Shown here piece by piece: positions 51,075-60,300 of a stretch of 64,000 bases of DNA (its first letter is position 1; each line of letters starts with the position of its first letter). This stretch comes from Micromonospora sp. FIMYZ51 (GTDB taxonomy: Bacteria; Actinomycetota; Actinomycetes; Mycobacteriales; Micromonosporaceae). A program made the translations under genes and the position numbers. Under the pieces are notes generated by a model that was not told the origin of the DNA, did not search any database, and saw only the letters and a program-made list of their open reading frames with translations. The stretch spans positions 62,001 through 126,000 of the forward strand of contig NZ_CP134706.1 in assembly GCF_038246755.1 (NCBI RefSeq). Direction: 5' to 3'.

Positions 51075-51707
51075 ATGCGGATCAGACCGGTCGGCGCACA
51101 CGCCCTGCTGCTCGACTTCATCGACCACGGGGCGGAGGTCGCCGCGACGGTGGAGGCGTGGCGGTCCGAGCTCTGGCACCGCCGGGACCGGGGCGACCTG
51201 GTCGCCACCGAGATCGTGCCGGCCGCCGCCACCGTGCTGCTGGACGGCGTACCGGATCCGGTGGCCACCGCCGGGCAGATCGCGCGCTGGCCGCCGGTGC
51301 TGCCCGCACACCCGGCCGCCACCGGTGCCGACCTGCTTGAGGTGCCGGTCAGCTACGACGGGGAGGACCTGCCCCGCGTCGCCGAACACTGGCGGACGGA
51401 CGTGCCGGGCGTGCTGCGCCGCCTGCGGCAGACCGAGTTCCGGGTGGCCTTCTGCGGCTTCGCGCCCGGCTTCGGCTACCTGACCGGGCTACCCGCCGAA
51501 CTGGCCGTGCCCCGACTGGCCACCCCGCGTCCCCGGGTACCGGCCGGCTCGGTCGCGCTGGCCGGCCCGTACGCCGGGATCTACCCGACCGCCTCGCCCG
51601 GCGGCTGGTTGCTGGTCGGGCGTACCGGGCTGACGCTCTTCGACGTACGCGCCGACCCGCCGGCCCGGCTGGTACCCGGCACCCGGGTCCGGCTGGTGCC
51701 GGCGTGA
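51075..51707 (+). CDS. pxpB: 5-oxoprolinase subunit B
   Basis: This 210-residue protein is PxpB (KipI-like), part of the ATP-dependent 5-oxoprolinase PxpABC that opens 5-oxoproline to glutamate. Family features are the start RIRPVGAHALLLDF, VPVSYDGEDLPRVAEH, FCGFAPGFGYLTGLP and the end GGWLLVGRTGLTLFD. ATG 51075 is chosen; in-frame ATG codons at 51063 and 51066 are close. Its stop overlaps the pxpC start as GTGA. Confidence 0.93.
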   Translation: MRIRPVGAHALLLDFIDHGAEVAATVEAWRSELWHRRDRGDLVATEIVPAAATVLLDGVPDPVATAGQIARWPPVLPAHPAATGADLLEVPVSYDGEDLPRVAEHWRTDVPGVLRRLRQTEFRVAFCGFAPGFGYLTGLPAELAVPRLATPRPRVPAGSVALAGPYAGIYPTASPGGWLLVGRTGLTLFDVRADPPARLVPGTRVRLVPA

Positions 51708-52561
51708 CCGGCCACCTTGAGGTGCTCCGGGCGGGGGCGTTGAGCACCGTGCAGGATCTGGGGCGGCCCGGCTGGGCGCACCTCGGGGTACCCCGCTCCG
51801 GCGCGCTCGACCCGGGAGCGCTGCGGCTGGCCAACCGCCTGGTCGGCAACCCGGAGTCGGCAGCCGGCCTGGAGATCACCCTGACCGGCTGTGCGTTGCG
51901 GCCGACCCGGGCCACCACAGTGGCCGTGGTGGGGGCCGAGGTCGACGTGTGGATGGGTGACCGCCCCGGCGACCCCGGTCGACCCCTGACCGTGCCGGCC
52001 GGGACGATGCTCCGGATCGGTCCCGCCCGACGGGGTCTGCGCTGCTGGCTCGCCGTGGCCGGCGGGATCGCCGTCGACCCGGTGCTGGGCAGCCGCTCCA
52101 CCGACACCCTCTCCGGGCTCGGACCCGCGCCGCTGCGCGACGGCGACCTGCTGCCGCTGGGCGCCCCGACCGGTCCGCCCGCACCGGTCGACAGCACCGT
52201 GCCGGTCGAGCACCCGACGCAACTGCACCTCGCCGTCCGGCTCGGCCCCCGGCAGGACTGGTTCACCCCGGCCGCGCTCGACCTGCTCTTCGGCACGGCG
52301 TACGCGGTGAGTCCGGTGAGCAACCGGGTCGGCGCGCGACTGACCGGCGCGCCACTGCCCCGCGCGGTGACCGGGGAACTGCCAAGCGAAGGGCTCGTCC
52401 TCGGCGCGGTGCAGGTGCCGGCGGACGGCCAACCGTTGATCTTCCTGGCCGACCATCCGGTCACCGGTGGGTATCCCGTCATCGCCGTGCTTGACGACGT
52501 GACCCCGCTCGCGCAGGCCCGCCCAGGCACTACCGTCAGATTTCATGGACCTGAACGCTGA
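51704..52561 (+). CDS. pxpC: 5-oxoprolinase subunit C
   Basis: This 285-residue biotin-dependent-carboxylase-like (KipA) protein is PxpC. Typical parts are VQDLGRPGWAHLGVPRSGAL, LRLANRLVGNPESAAGLEI and LADHPVTGGYPVIAVL. With PxpA and PxpB it cleaves the lactam 5-oxoproline, which forms spontaneously from glutamine and glutamate. The GTG start overlaps pxpB by four bases; the end overlaps pxpA by 17 bases. Confidence 0.93.
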   Translation: MTGHLEVLRAGALSTVQDLGRPGWAHLGVPRSGALDPGALRLANRLVGNPESAAGLEITLTGCALRPTRATTVAVVGAEVDVWMGDRPGDPGRPLTVPAGTMLRIGPARRGLRCWLAVAGGIAVDPVLGSRSTDTLSGLGPAPLRDGDLLPLGAPTGPPAPVDSTVPVEHPTQLHLAVRLGPRQDWFTPAALDLLFGTAYAVSPVSNRVGARLTGAPLPRAVTGELPSEGLVLGAVQVPADGQPLIFLADHPVTGGYPVIAVLDDVTPLAQARPGTTVRFHGPER

Positions 52562-53297
52562 TCTCGGTGAGGGATTCGGTGCCTGGCGGCTCGGCGACGA
52601 CCAGGCGCTGCTGGACCTGATCACCTCGGCCAACGTCGCCTGCGGCTTCCACGCCGGTGACCCGCTCACCATGCGGCGGGTCTGCGCCGCCGCCGCCGAG
52701 CGGCAGGTCGCCGTCGGTGCCCAGGTGGGTTACCGGGACCTCGCCGGCTTCGGCCGGCGGCACATCGCGTACGACTTCGCCGAGTTGCGCGACGAGACGC
52801 TCTACCAGCTCGGCGCGCTCAACGCGTTCTGCCGGGCGTACCGCACCCGGGTCCGCTACCTCAAGCCGCACGGCGCGCTCTACCACGCCGCCGCCGTCGA
52901 CGAGGTGCAGGCGGCGGCGCTGGTCGCCGCGATCAGCGACTACGACCAGGAGCTGCCGGTGCTCTGCCCGCCCGGTTCGGTGCTGGCCCAGCTCGCCCAG
53001 GGCGCCGGGCTGCGGGTGGTGGCCGAGGGCTTCGCCGACCGAAACTACCTGCCCAGCGGGCAGCTCGTGCCCCGCTCCTCGCCCGCCGCCCTGATCACCG
53101 ATCCACAGCAGGTGGCCCGCCAGGCGGTACGGATGGCCACCGAACGCAGCGTGATCGCCATCGACGGCAGCATCATCCCCTGCGCCGTGGAGTCCATCTG
53201 CCTGCACGGCGACACCCCCGGCGCGGTGGCCGCCGCGGAACTCGTCCGCGCCGCCCTGGTCGACGCCGGCATCACCCCAACCCCCTTCACCGCCTGA
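52545..53297 (+). CDS. pxpA: 5-oxoprolinase subunit A (LamB/YcsF family)
   Basis: This 250-residue protein is PxpA: MDLNADLGEGFGAW at the start, ITSANVACGFHAGDP with the metal-type His, YLKPHGALYHAA and the end SICLHGDTPGAV. The ATG lies inside the end of pxpC, so the three subunits are produced in a fixed ratio. The operon order B-C-A is standard. Dispersed element copy B begins immediately after the stop codon. Confidence 0.94.
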   Translation: MDLNADLGEGFGAWRLGDDQALLDLITSANVACGFHAGDPLTMRRVCAAAAERQVAVGAQVGYRDLAGFGRRHIAYDFAELRDETLYQLGALNAFCRAYRTRVRYLKPHGALYHAAAVDEVQAAALVAAISDYDQELPVLCPPGSVLAQLAQGAGLRVVAEGFADRNYLPSGQLVPRSSPAALITDPQQVARQAVRMATERSVIAIDGSIIPCAVESICLHGDTPGAVAAAELVRAALVDAGITPTPFTA

Positions 53298-53353
53298 GTG
53301 AAAGGAAGGGCCCCTTATTAACGCCTGGTGTAGGTAAAGGGTCCCTTCCTAAC
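53298..53353. repeat. 56-bp dispersed element, copy B (inverted relative to copy A)
   Basis: Read on the minus strand it matches the element at 43910-43965 end to end, differing mainly in the left half (GTTAGGAAGGGACCCTTTAC). The palindromic core AAGGGCCCCTT lies next to the pxpA stop. It fills the gap between two convergent genes and may act as their terminator. Confidence 0.8.
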
Positions 53354-53370
53354 ATCTCGAGCGGCGGTGC

Positions 53371-55206
53371 TCAGCCGGCGTCCAGGCCGCGCAGGACCAG
53401 CGGAAGGCGCACCGCGCCGTCGGCTGCGACGCGTACCGGTACGCCCCAGTCCTGCCGGGTCAGGTGGCAGGCCGCGTGTTCCACGTCGGCGTCGCAGGTC
53501 GCCGCCTGCGCGGTCACCTGGAGCACACCGTCGGGCACCGAGGCGTCGATCACCAGACGGCGGGACAGCTCGGTGCCGGTGCCCGCCCCCTCGACCAGCA
53601 GCTCGGGCGGTGACGCGGAAACCACCAGGCGGGTGGAGGGACCGTACGTCTCGTCCAGCTTCTGCCCGGGCGCCGGAGTGAAGACGACATCCAGCAGCAC
53701 CTCGCCGGCGGCCAGCTCGGTCGGCTTGCGCTCGGTACGGTGCCGAGGGCCGTCGACCGTCTCCGCCCCGGCCGCCGAGAGCGCACCCGGGGCCAGCCGG
53801 GTGACCCGGTGCGCGGCGGACTCCACCACCAGCACCGCGCCGTCGGCGGTGAGCACCAGATCGCTCGGCTCGCCCAGCCCGGCGGCCACGGTCGAGACCT
53901 GGTCGGTCGCCGGGTCGTAGCGGCGCACCGCCCCGTTGTACGTGTCGGCGATCAGCACCGAACCGTCCGGCAGCGCGCAGACCCCGAGCGGATGCTGCAA
54001 CAACGCCTGCGCCGCCGGCCCGTCCACGTGACCGAAGTCGAACAGGCCCTGGCCGACGACGGTGCCCATGACACCGTTCTCGACGTACCGGATGGCGCTG
54101 GTCTCGCTGTCGGCGACCCAGAGCCGGGCACCGTTGGCGGAGACGGCGAGCCCGGACGGCTGAGCCAGCCACGCCTGCGCCAGCGGCCCGTCGCGCAGTG
54201 CCTCGACGGTGGTGCCGGCGTACATCCCGGCGGTGCGCTTGATCGGATCGAACCACCAGAGCTGGTGAATGCCGGCCATGGCGACGATGACCTTGTCGTC
54301 GTACCAGGCCAGGTCCCAGGGGGACGAGAGGTCGATGGAAAGCGCGTCGTGCGCGTGGTCGTCGACCGTGGACCGCCACTGCCGCCCGGTGCCGGCGACG
54401 GTGACCACCTCACCGGTGTCCAGTCGTACGCCCCGCAGCAGGTGGTTGACGGTGTCGGCGACCACCAGGTGGTAACCGGCCACCTCGGCGACGTGCGGCG
54501 GCAGCAGGCACAGCCCCTGCGGCTCGGCGAAGGTGGCCGCGTCGGCCGCCCCGTCGGCCCGGCCCCGGCTGCCGGTGCCGATCGCGCGGACCACGGTCTC
54601 CCCGTCGTCGGCCAGTTCGACCAGGCGGTGCCGGGCCGAGTCGGACACCAACAGGCCGCCGTCGGGCAGGACCACCGCCTTGCCGGGAAAGCGCAGCGTG
54701 GTCTGCGGTTCGGCCGGCGGCACGTACGGGCCGTCGCCCCGGTGCAGCGTGCCCTTGGCCTCGTGGGTGGCGACCAGGTCGTCGATCAGCCGGACCAGCC
54801 CCTCGGCGTGCCCCTCACCGGCCATCGTGGCGACCACATAACCCTCCGGGTCGAGCACCGCGAGGGTCGGCCAGGCGCGGGCTGCGTACTGCTGCCACAT
54901 GTCCAGCTCGGGATCGTCGAGTACGGGGTGCTGCACGCCGTACCGCTCGACGGCGGCGGCCAGCGCGTCCGGGTCCTTCTCGTGCTCGAACTTCGGCGAA
55001 TGTACGCCGATCACCACGAGGACGTCCGCGTACTTCTCCTCGATCGGCCGCAGCTCGTCCAGCACGTGCAGGCAGTTGATGCAGCAGAAGGTCCAGAAAT
55101 CCGCGATCACGATCTTGCCGCGGAGGTCGGCGAGCGTCAGCTGCCGCCCACCGGTGTTCAACCAGGCCCGGCCCCGAAGCTCGGGAGCCCGCACGCGTGC
55201 ACTCAT
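53371..55206 (-). CDS. Thioredoxin-like and NHL-repeat protein (NHLRC2-like)
   Basis: This 611-residue protein joins an N-terminal thioredoxin-like domain (about residues 1-150) with a C-terminal NHL beta-propeller and a small beta domain, the architecture of NHLRC2. The redox site is in DFWTFCCINCLHVLDEL (C-I-N-C), then VIGVHSPKFEHEKD and ARAWPTLAVLDPEGY. NHL blades include PGKAVVLPDGGLLVSDSARH, QPSGLAVSANGARLWVADS and VCALPDGSVLIADTYNGAV. No signal peptide is present, so it is cytoplasmic. ATG 55206 is chosen; ATG 55215 is three codons upstream. Function is unknown in bacteria. Confidence 0.9.
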   Translation of the reverse strand: MSARVRAPELRGRAWLNTGGRQLTLADLRGKIVIADFWTFCCINCLHVLDELRPIEEKYADVLVVIGVHSPKFEHEKDPDALAAAVERYGVQHPVLDDPELDMWQQYAARAWPTLAVLDPEGYVVATMAGEGHAEGLVRLIDDLVATHEAKGTLHRGDGPYVPPAEPQTTLRFPGKAVVLPDGGLLVSDSARHRLVELADDGETVVRAIGTGSRGRADGAADAATFAEPQGLCLLPPHVAEVAGYHLVVADTVNHLLRGVRLDTGEVVTVAGTGRQWRSTVDDHAHDALSIDLSSPWDLAWYDDKVIVAMAGIHQLWWFDPIKRTAGMYAGTTVEALRDGPLAQAWLAQPSGLAVSANGARLWVADSETSAIRYVENGVMGTVVGQGLFDFGHVDGPAAQALLQHPLGVCALPDGSVLIADTYNGAVRRYDPATDQVSTVAAGLGEPSDLVLTADGAVLVVESAAHRVTRLAPGALSAAGAETVDGPRHRTERKPTELAAGEVLLDVVFTPAPGQKLDETYGPSTRLVVSASPPELLVEGAGTGTELSRRLVIDASVPDGVLQVTAQAATCDADVEHAACHLTRQDWGVPVRVAADGAVRLPLVLRGLDAG

Positions 55207-55346
55207 GACCCCCATCGTGCCCTACCGCCGGGCACCGGCCGGCGTGACCGGCAGGTCGCTGCCGTCCAGCCCGGTCCGGTCCCACCCGAACCCCCGGCCG
55301 TACGGCCGACGGTTCAAGATCCCAAATCCCCGGCCGTACGCGAAAC

Positions 55347-55376
55347 GGCGGGCGCACGGTTGCCCGTGAGCCCGCC
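55347..55376 (-). terminator. Hairpin after the 921-residue protein gene
   Basis: Arms of 13 bases around GGCGGGC and GCCCGCC pair with one mismatch over a short loop, just past the stop codon on the minus strand. Confidence 0.6.
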
Positions 55377-55390
55377 GCACGTCTGGTGGA

Positions 55391-58156
55391 TCAGCCAGCG
55401 GCGTCCTTCAGACAGAGCACCGGCTCGGCCACCTTGCCGCGCAGTTCCACCACGGGTAGGGAGGGATCCGGGCACTTGTCCTTCGACTCGACCTTCGACA
55501 CCACGGTGAACGCCTCCGGCTCACCGCATTCGGCGACCACCGCGCTGTCGCCGGAGCGCTTGACGCAGGAGCCAACGGCCGGGTTGAAGGCATCGGCCTC
55601 GTCGGAGCCGCCGATCTTGCCGAGGAGCAGCAACAGACCGAGCGGGATGGCGAGGATGAGCACCGCCGCCACCAGCACCGCAGCGAGCACCCGGCCGTTG
55701 CGTACCTTGGGCGCCGGGGTGTCCGGGGCCGGCTCGGCGACCGGCTTGAACGCGTCGAAGCGGCCCTGGTCCGACTCGGGCGCGGACGATTCCGGGCGCC
55801 ACGGCTGGCCGGACTGCTGCGGCGCGAACGCCGAGGTGTGGTCGGTCGGGCTGTGACCCCCGCCCGGCCGCTCGGTCGGGCCGCCGAAAGAGCCACCACC
55901 CGGGCCGCCGAAGGGATCGCCGCCCTGGCCGCCGTAGGGGTCGCCACCCTGGCCACCGAAGCGGTCACCGCCGGGGCCACCGTAGGGGTCGCCTGCCGGA
56001 GCGCCGAAGGAGCCGCCGTTCTGACCGCCGAAGGGGTCGCCACCGCCGAAGCGGTCACCGCCGGGGCCGCCGAAGCGGTCGCCGGGCGGAGGGCCGAACG
56101 GGTCGGCCGGCCGTTCCGGCTCCGCGTGCGGCTTGGTCCCGTTCACCGGTCGGTTGCTCGGCGGCGCGTCGGCGAAGGTGGGCAGACCGGGTGGGAAGGA
56201 CTGCGGGGTGGCCGGTGCGGCGGGAGCGTTCGCGAACGCGTCCGGACCCCGGTCGCCGAACCGTGGCTCCGAGCCGTGGTCGCCGAACCGTGGCTCCGAG
56301 CCGTGGTCGCCGAACCGTGGCTCCGAGCCGTGGTCGCCGAACCGTGGCTCCGAGCCCTGGTCGAACCGGGACGGCTGCTCGTGCCGATCCTGAGCGGACT
56401 CCGCCGGTTGCTCGGGCTGGGCGGGTCGGCCGTACACCCGGGGCTGGGGCGGGGTGGTGCTCGCCGGCAGCGCCGAGTGGTCGGCCGGCGGCGTCACCCG
56501 GCTGGTCTGCGGCACCGACGCGCTCGCCGAGACGCCACCGGCGGGCGCCGACGGGGTGGCCCGGCCGGTGGACTCCGGGGAGGTACGTGGTGCCGGGATG
56601 GCGGGTGCCTGCGGCTCGTCGTGCCGCGACTCGGGTTGGCCCCAGCCCATGCCGCTGTCCCGCTGTTCGGTGCCCGGCTGCGGGCCCTGCCCGGCCTGGT
56701 CCCCGCCGTACGGGGCCGGCGGCACGTAGTCGGCGGGCGGTGTCGCGGCCAGGCTGGCGCCCGGTACCCGCTGCTCCTGTGGCGGCAGCGGCACCATGTT
56801 GGCGGGCGAGATGCCGGGTGCCGGCGCAGGCTGGTAGAGCGGGCCGTTCTCGGGCCGTGCCGATTCGGGCTGGGCGCCGGGTCGGGCCGTCGCCGGATCC
56901 GCCGAGCCGGAACTGCCCCACGCCTCACCGGGTGCCCACGGCTCAACGTCGAGCGAGGGCCGTTCGGCGGCGGTGCGGGACGGTAGCGGCTCCTGCGACG
57001 GGCTCCACGACGGCGGTGGCCCGGCATCGCCGGGCCGGGCCGATCCGGTGGCCGGCTCAGCGGGCGTCCAGGCCGCTGCCGGTGGGTTCTGCGGCGGTGG
57101 CGACCACTGTGGCCCCCCGTCGGTGCCGGTGCTGCCGCCGGACCATTGCGAGCCCCCGTCGGTGCCGGTGCCGGCACCCGCCCAGCCGGCCGACTCCGTC
57201 GGCTGTGGCCTGGCCCAGTCGGGTTGCGCCGGTCGGTCGCCGCCGGTCTGCCAGCCCTCGGCCGACGGCTGGTCGCCGCCCCAACGGCCGGCAGCGGAAT
57301 CCGCCTGCTGCCCGGTGGCCCATGCCGGCTGTTCCGGCTGCTCGGCCTGCCACCCGCCGGATCGGGCCGGTTCGTCCGGAGCCTGCCGGGTGGCATTCGG
57401 CTGCGGAACCTGCGCCGTGGCCCGGGCCGACGGCTCTGCGCGGACCGGTGCGGGCGGGTCGGCCGACGCCCAGTCGGGCTTGGCGGGCTGGTCGGTCTGG
57501 GCCCAGTCGGGCTTGGCCGGCTCAGCGGTGCTGGTGCCGTTGGCCCAGCCCGGGGTCTGGTGCTCGGCGTGCGGCTGGGCGGACCACTCCGGCCGCGGGT
57601 CGCCGGCCCAGCCCGGTCCGCTCTGGCCGGATGAGGACTGGTCGCTGGCCCAGGCCGGCGTGGCCTGGCCGGACGGGGACTGGCTGCCGGCCCAGCCCGC
57701 TCCGGCCTGGTTCGGCGTCCACTCCGCCGGTTGGGCCGGGTCGGGGGTGCCGGGTTCGGTGTGGGTCGGGCTGCCCTGACCGGCGGACGCCCAGGCGGGC
57801 TGGTCCGATGCGGACGGTGTGGCGGGTGGCCAGCCCGGGCCGGCCTGTTCGCCCTGGGGCGCCCAGGATGGTTGGTTGCCACCGGCCGGCTCCCAGGTGC
57901 CGGGCGCCGGGGATTCCGCCTGACGGGTCGCCTGGGCGCCGCCCCACTGGGCACCCTGCTGACCGGCCCAGCCGGATGCGGCCACGCCGTCGGATTGTGC
58001 GGGCGGTGCGGGAGCCCAGCCGAGGTCGGGGGCGGTTGGTGCGCCATACCCGCTGTCCTGCTGAGCCGGTCGGTCGCCGTACGGCGCCGGTCCGCCGCCG
58101 CCCGGCGGCACCTCGTCCGGCTCCTGGCCGGGGCGGTGCGGGCCCTCGGACGTCAT
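55391..58156 (-). CDS. Long disordered membrane protein with LppU-like outer domain
   Basis: This 921-residue protein has a Pro/Ala/Gln/Trp/Gly-rich cytoplasmic region of about 820 residues with many repeats (GWAGDPRPEW-like, FGDHGSEPR units, GGPGGDRFGG units), one membrane helix at about 823-848 (LAAVLVAAVLILAIPLGLLLLLG) and an outer domain of about 70 residues with four spaced cysteines (GSCVKRSG, AECGEPEAF, DKCPDPSLP, VLCLKD). The outer part resembles the LppU/SCO3897-type domain of actinobacteria. ATG 58156 follows GGAGGAGG; the frame stays open to 58276. Its size and composition are unlike its neighbours; function unknown. Confidence 0.8.
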   Translation of the reverse strand: MTSEGPHRPGQEPDEVPPGGGGPAPYGDRPAQQDSGYGAPTAPDLGWAPAPPAQSDGVAASGWAGQQGAQWGGAQATRQAESPAPGTWEPAGGNQPSWAPQGEQAGPGWPPATPSASDQPAWASAGQGSPTHTEPGTPDPAQPAEWTPNQAGAGWAGSQSPSGQATPAWASDQSSSGQSGPGWAGDPRPEWSAQPHAEHQTPGWANGTSTAEPAKPDWAQTDQPAKPDWASADPPAPVRAEPSARATAQVPQPNATRQAPDEPARSGGWQAEQPEQPAWATGQQADSAAGRWGGDQPSAEGWQTGGDRPAQPDWARPQPTESAGWAGAGTGTDGGSQWSGGSTGTDGGPQWSPPPQNPPAAAWTPAEPATGSARPGDAGPPPSWSPSQEPLPSRTAAERPSLDVEPWAPGEAWGSSGSADPATARPGAQPESARPENGPLYQPAPAPGISPANMVPLPPQEQRVPGASLAATPPADYVPPAPYGGDQAGQGPQPGTEQRDSGMGWGQPESRHDEPQAPAIPAPRTSPESTGRATPSAPAGGVSASASVPQTSRVTPPADHSALPASTTPPQPRVYGRPAQPEQPAESAQDRHEQPSRFDQGSEPRFGDHGSEPRFGDHGSEPRFGDHGSEPRFGDRGPDAFANAPAAPATPQSFPPGLPTFADAPPSNRPVNGTKPHAEPERPADPFGPPPGDRFGGPGGDRFGGGDPFGGQNGGSFGAPAGDPYGGPGGDRFGGQGGDPYGGQGGDPFGGPGGGSFGGPTERPGGGHSPTDHTSAFAPQQSGQPWRPESSAPESDQGRFDAFKPVAEPAPDTPAPKVRNGRVLAAVLVAAVLILAIPLGLLLLLGKIGGSDEADAFNPAVGSCVKRSGDSAVVAECGEPEAFTVVSKVESKDKCPDPSLPVVELRGKVAEPVLCLKDAAG
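56253..56360. repeat. Four tandem 27-bp repeats inside a coding region
   Basis: Four copies of a 27-base unit beginning TCGCCGAACCGTGGCTCC (the last with one change) encode FGDHGSEPR-type nonapeptides of the disordered protein. The unit preserves the reading frame. Confidence 0.85.
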
Positions 58157-58482
58157 GCGTGCGCCTCCTCCATCACATGTCGGCCGCCGTCGCCGATGGT
58201 CTCGGTAGGGCAAGCCGGCCAGCGCCGGCTCCCCGCACCGTATCCCGGTGGCCACCGATGGGCTCCCGGAGAGCATCGATCGTCACTGTCCGTTGCCGGG
58301 TGGTGTCGAGATGCTTCTATCGTCTCGACCTGTCCCCGAGAGTGGACGACGACCGAGCCCCACCGTACCGGGCGCTGCGGCGGGGCGGTATCCCGGTGTC
58401 AGCCGCCCGGCACGACGCCGACGACCCGCCCGGTAACCCGGGCGGGTCGTCGATCTGGAGGAGGTGAACAGAGTCGTGGGCG

Positions 58483-58620
58483 TCAGTGCATGTGACGCTG
58501 GGCGATGGCGAGGATCTCGTCGCGGACCGCGGGCGAACTGGCGGAGCGCAGGGCCCGCTCGATGGCGCGGGCGCGGCGGTTGGCGTCGCGGCGGTGTCGG
58601 ATTCGCTCGATCATGCTCAT
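58483..58620 (-). CDS. Small basic protein (45 residues)
   Basis: This protein is too short for usual length cut-offs but well supported: GGAGGAG lies about nine bases before the ATG at 58620, and it reads MSMIERIRHRRDANRRARAI, then ERALRSASSPAVRDEILAIA, ending QRHMH. It is highly basic and probably one or two amphipathic helices. Similar short Arg-rich proteins occur in other actinobacteria; I know no function. It lies between the 921-residue gene and the bkd operon on the same strand. Confidence 0.75.
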   Translation of the reverse strand: MSMIERIRHRRDANRRARAIERALRSASSPAVRDEILAIAQRHMH

Positions 58621-58778
58621 GCTGGTCTCTCCTCCTGGCTATTCGGTTGTCGACCTGCCGATGTGTCTATTGAAGCGCGAAACCGCAGTGTTCGCCAGTG
58701 ATTTGAAGGTGAGCTCGGACACTAGCCTAAGAATCTTAGGCGCGAGGGGTGTCGATATCGAGAATTCGTCACCGACGG

Positions 58779-58825
58779 CAGCGGCCGGTGTGCCGGGGAG
58801 TCAACCCGTGGCACACCGGCCGCTG
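58779..58825 (-). terminator. Terminator of the bkd operon
   Basis: Perfect 16-base arms (58779-58794 and 58810-58825) flank a 15-base loop just beyond the E2 stop codon. Confidence 0.8.
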
Positions 58826-58837
58826 TCTTGTGGTGCG

Positions 58838-60295
58838 TCAGGTCCAGGCGAGCAGTGCCGCCTCCGGATCGGTGAGGAAGTCGCCCACGTCACGCAGGAA
58901 CTTCGAGCCCAGCTCACCGTCGATGATCCGGTGGTCGAAGGAGAGCGCGAGCGTGGTGACCATGCGCGGCTTGACCTTGCCCTTGTGTACCCAGGGCTGC
59001 TCACGGACCGCGCCGAGGGCCAGGATCGCCGACTCGCCCGGCGGCAGGATCGGCGTACCGGTGTCCACTCCGAACACCCCGACGTTGGTGATGGTCAGGG
59101 TGCCCCCGGACATGGCGGCCGGCGAGGTCTTGCCGGCCTTGGCCGTCTGCACCAGGTCGGTAAGCGCGTCGGCCAGCTCACGCAGGGTCAACCGGCCGGC
59201 GTCCTTGATGTTCGGCACGATCAGGCCGCGCTCGGTGGCCGCCGCGATGCCCAGGTTCACGTACTCCTTGACGACGATCTCGTCGCCGGCCCAGGTCGAG
59301 TTGATCATCGGATGCCGCTTGACCGCCAGCAGCACCGCCTTGGCCACCAGCAGCAGCGGCGAGACCCGTACGTCTCGCCACTCCCGCTGGGCACGCAGTC
59401 GATCCAGAGCCTTCATCGCCCGGGTCACGTCGATGGTCAGGAACTCGGTGACGTGCGGCGCGGTGAACGCCGAGCGGGCCATGTTCTCGGCGGTGAGCTT
59501 GCGTACGCCCTTGACCGGGATGCGCTGCTCGCGGTCCGCGCCGAAGCTCGCGGCGGAGGTGGTCGGCGCGGCGACCGTAAGCGGCTCGGCCGTCGCCGGT
59601 GCCGAGGCCGCCCGCTGTACGTCCGCGCGGGTGATCGAGCCCAGCGGTCCGGACCCGGTAAGCGTGCGCAGGTCGACGCCGAGGTCCTTGGCGAGCTTGC
59701 GGACCGGCGGCTTGGCCAGCACCGGCCCGCCGGCCCGACCGTTGCCGTTGACCACCGGCGCGGGTACGACCGGCGGAGGTGCGACCGGCGGAGGTGCGAC
59801 CGGCGGAGGTGCGGGTGCGACCGGCGTAACGGTTGCCTGCGCCGGGACGCCGTTCTTACGGGGACGGCGCTTGGCCGGGGTGGTGCGGGGTCCGTAGCCG
59901 ACCAGGACGGCGGTACGGCCACCCGGGGCGGCGCCACCGATCATCCCCGGCTCGACCATGCCCTCGGCCGGGGCGATCTCGACGGCGGCCAGCGAGGCCG
60001 CCGAGGGGGTCGGCAGGTCCGTGGTCGAGGACTCGATCGGCCCGGCACCCGGGTCGGTGTCGATCGCGATGATCGGGGTGCCGACCTCGACCGTGCTGCC
60101 CTCGGGGTGGAAGATCGCCTGGACCTGGCCGGCCCACTTGGCCGGGATCTCCACGGCCGCCTTGGCGGTCTCCACCTCGACGATCGGCTGGTTCAGCTCG
60201 ATCGTGTCACCGACCTTGACCAGCCAGGCGAGGATCTCGCCCTCGGTCAGCCCTTCGCCCAGGTCGGGCAGGTTGAACTCCTTGATCCGGGACAT
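58838..60295 (-). CDS. bkdC: 2-oxoacid dehydrogenase E2 (dihydrolipoamide acyltransferase)
   Basis: This 485-residue E2 core protein has one lipoyl domain (residues 1-80, lipoyl Lys in VETAKAAVE), a long Ala/Pro linker with PPPVAPPPVAPPP repeats, a peripheral subunit-binding domain (about 205-240; VRKLAKDLGVDLRTLTGSG) and a catalytic domain ending in LSFDHRIIDGELG with the active-site His. ATG 60295 follows GAGCGGG closely. It is the last gene of the operon after E1-alpha and E1-beta. By order and form it fits the branched-chain 2-oxoacid complex; a pyruvate complex cannot be excluded. Confidence 0.9.
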   Translation of the reverse strand: MSRIKEFNLPDLGEGLTEGEILAWLVKVGDTIELNQPIVEVETAKAAVEIPAKWAGQVQAIFHPEGSTVEVGTPIIAIDTDPGAGPIESSTTDLPTPSAASLAAVEIAPAEGMVEPGMIGGAAPGGRTAVLVGYGPRTTPAKRRPRKNGVPAQATVTPVAPAPPPVAPPPVAPPPVVPAPVVNGNGRAGGPVLAKPPVRKLAKDLGVDLRTLTGSGPLGSITRADVQRAASAPATAEPLTVAAPTTSAASFGADREQRIPVKGVRKLTAENMARSAFTAPHVTEFLTIDVTRAMKALDRLRAQREWRDVRVSPLLLVAKAVLLAVKRHPMINSTWAGDEIVVKEYVNLGIAAATERGLIVPNIKDAGRLTLRELADALTDLVQTAKAGKTSPAAMSGGTLTITNVGVFGVDTGTPILPPGESAILALGAVREQPWVHKGKVKPRMVTTLALSFDHRIIDGELGSKFLRDVGDFLTDPEAALLAWT

Positions 60296-60300
60296 CCCGC

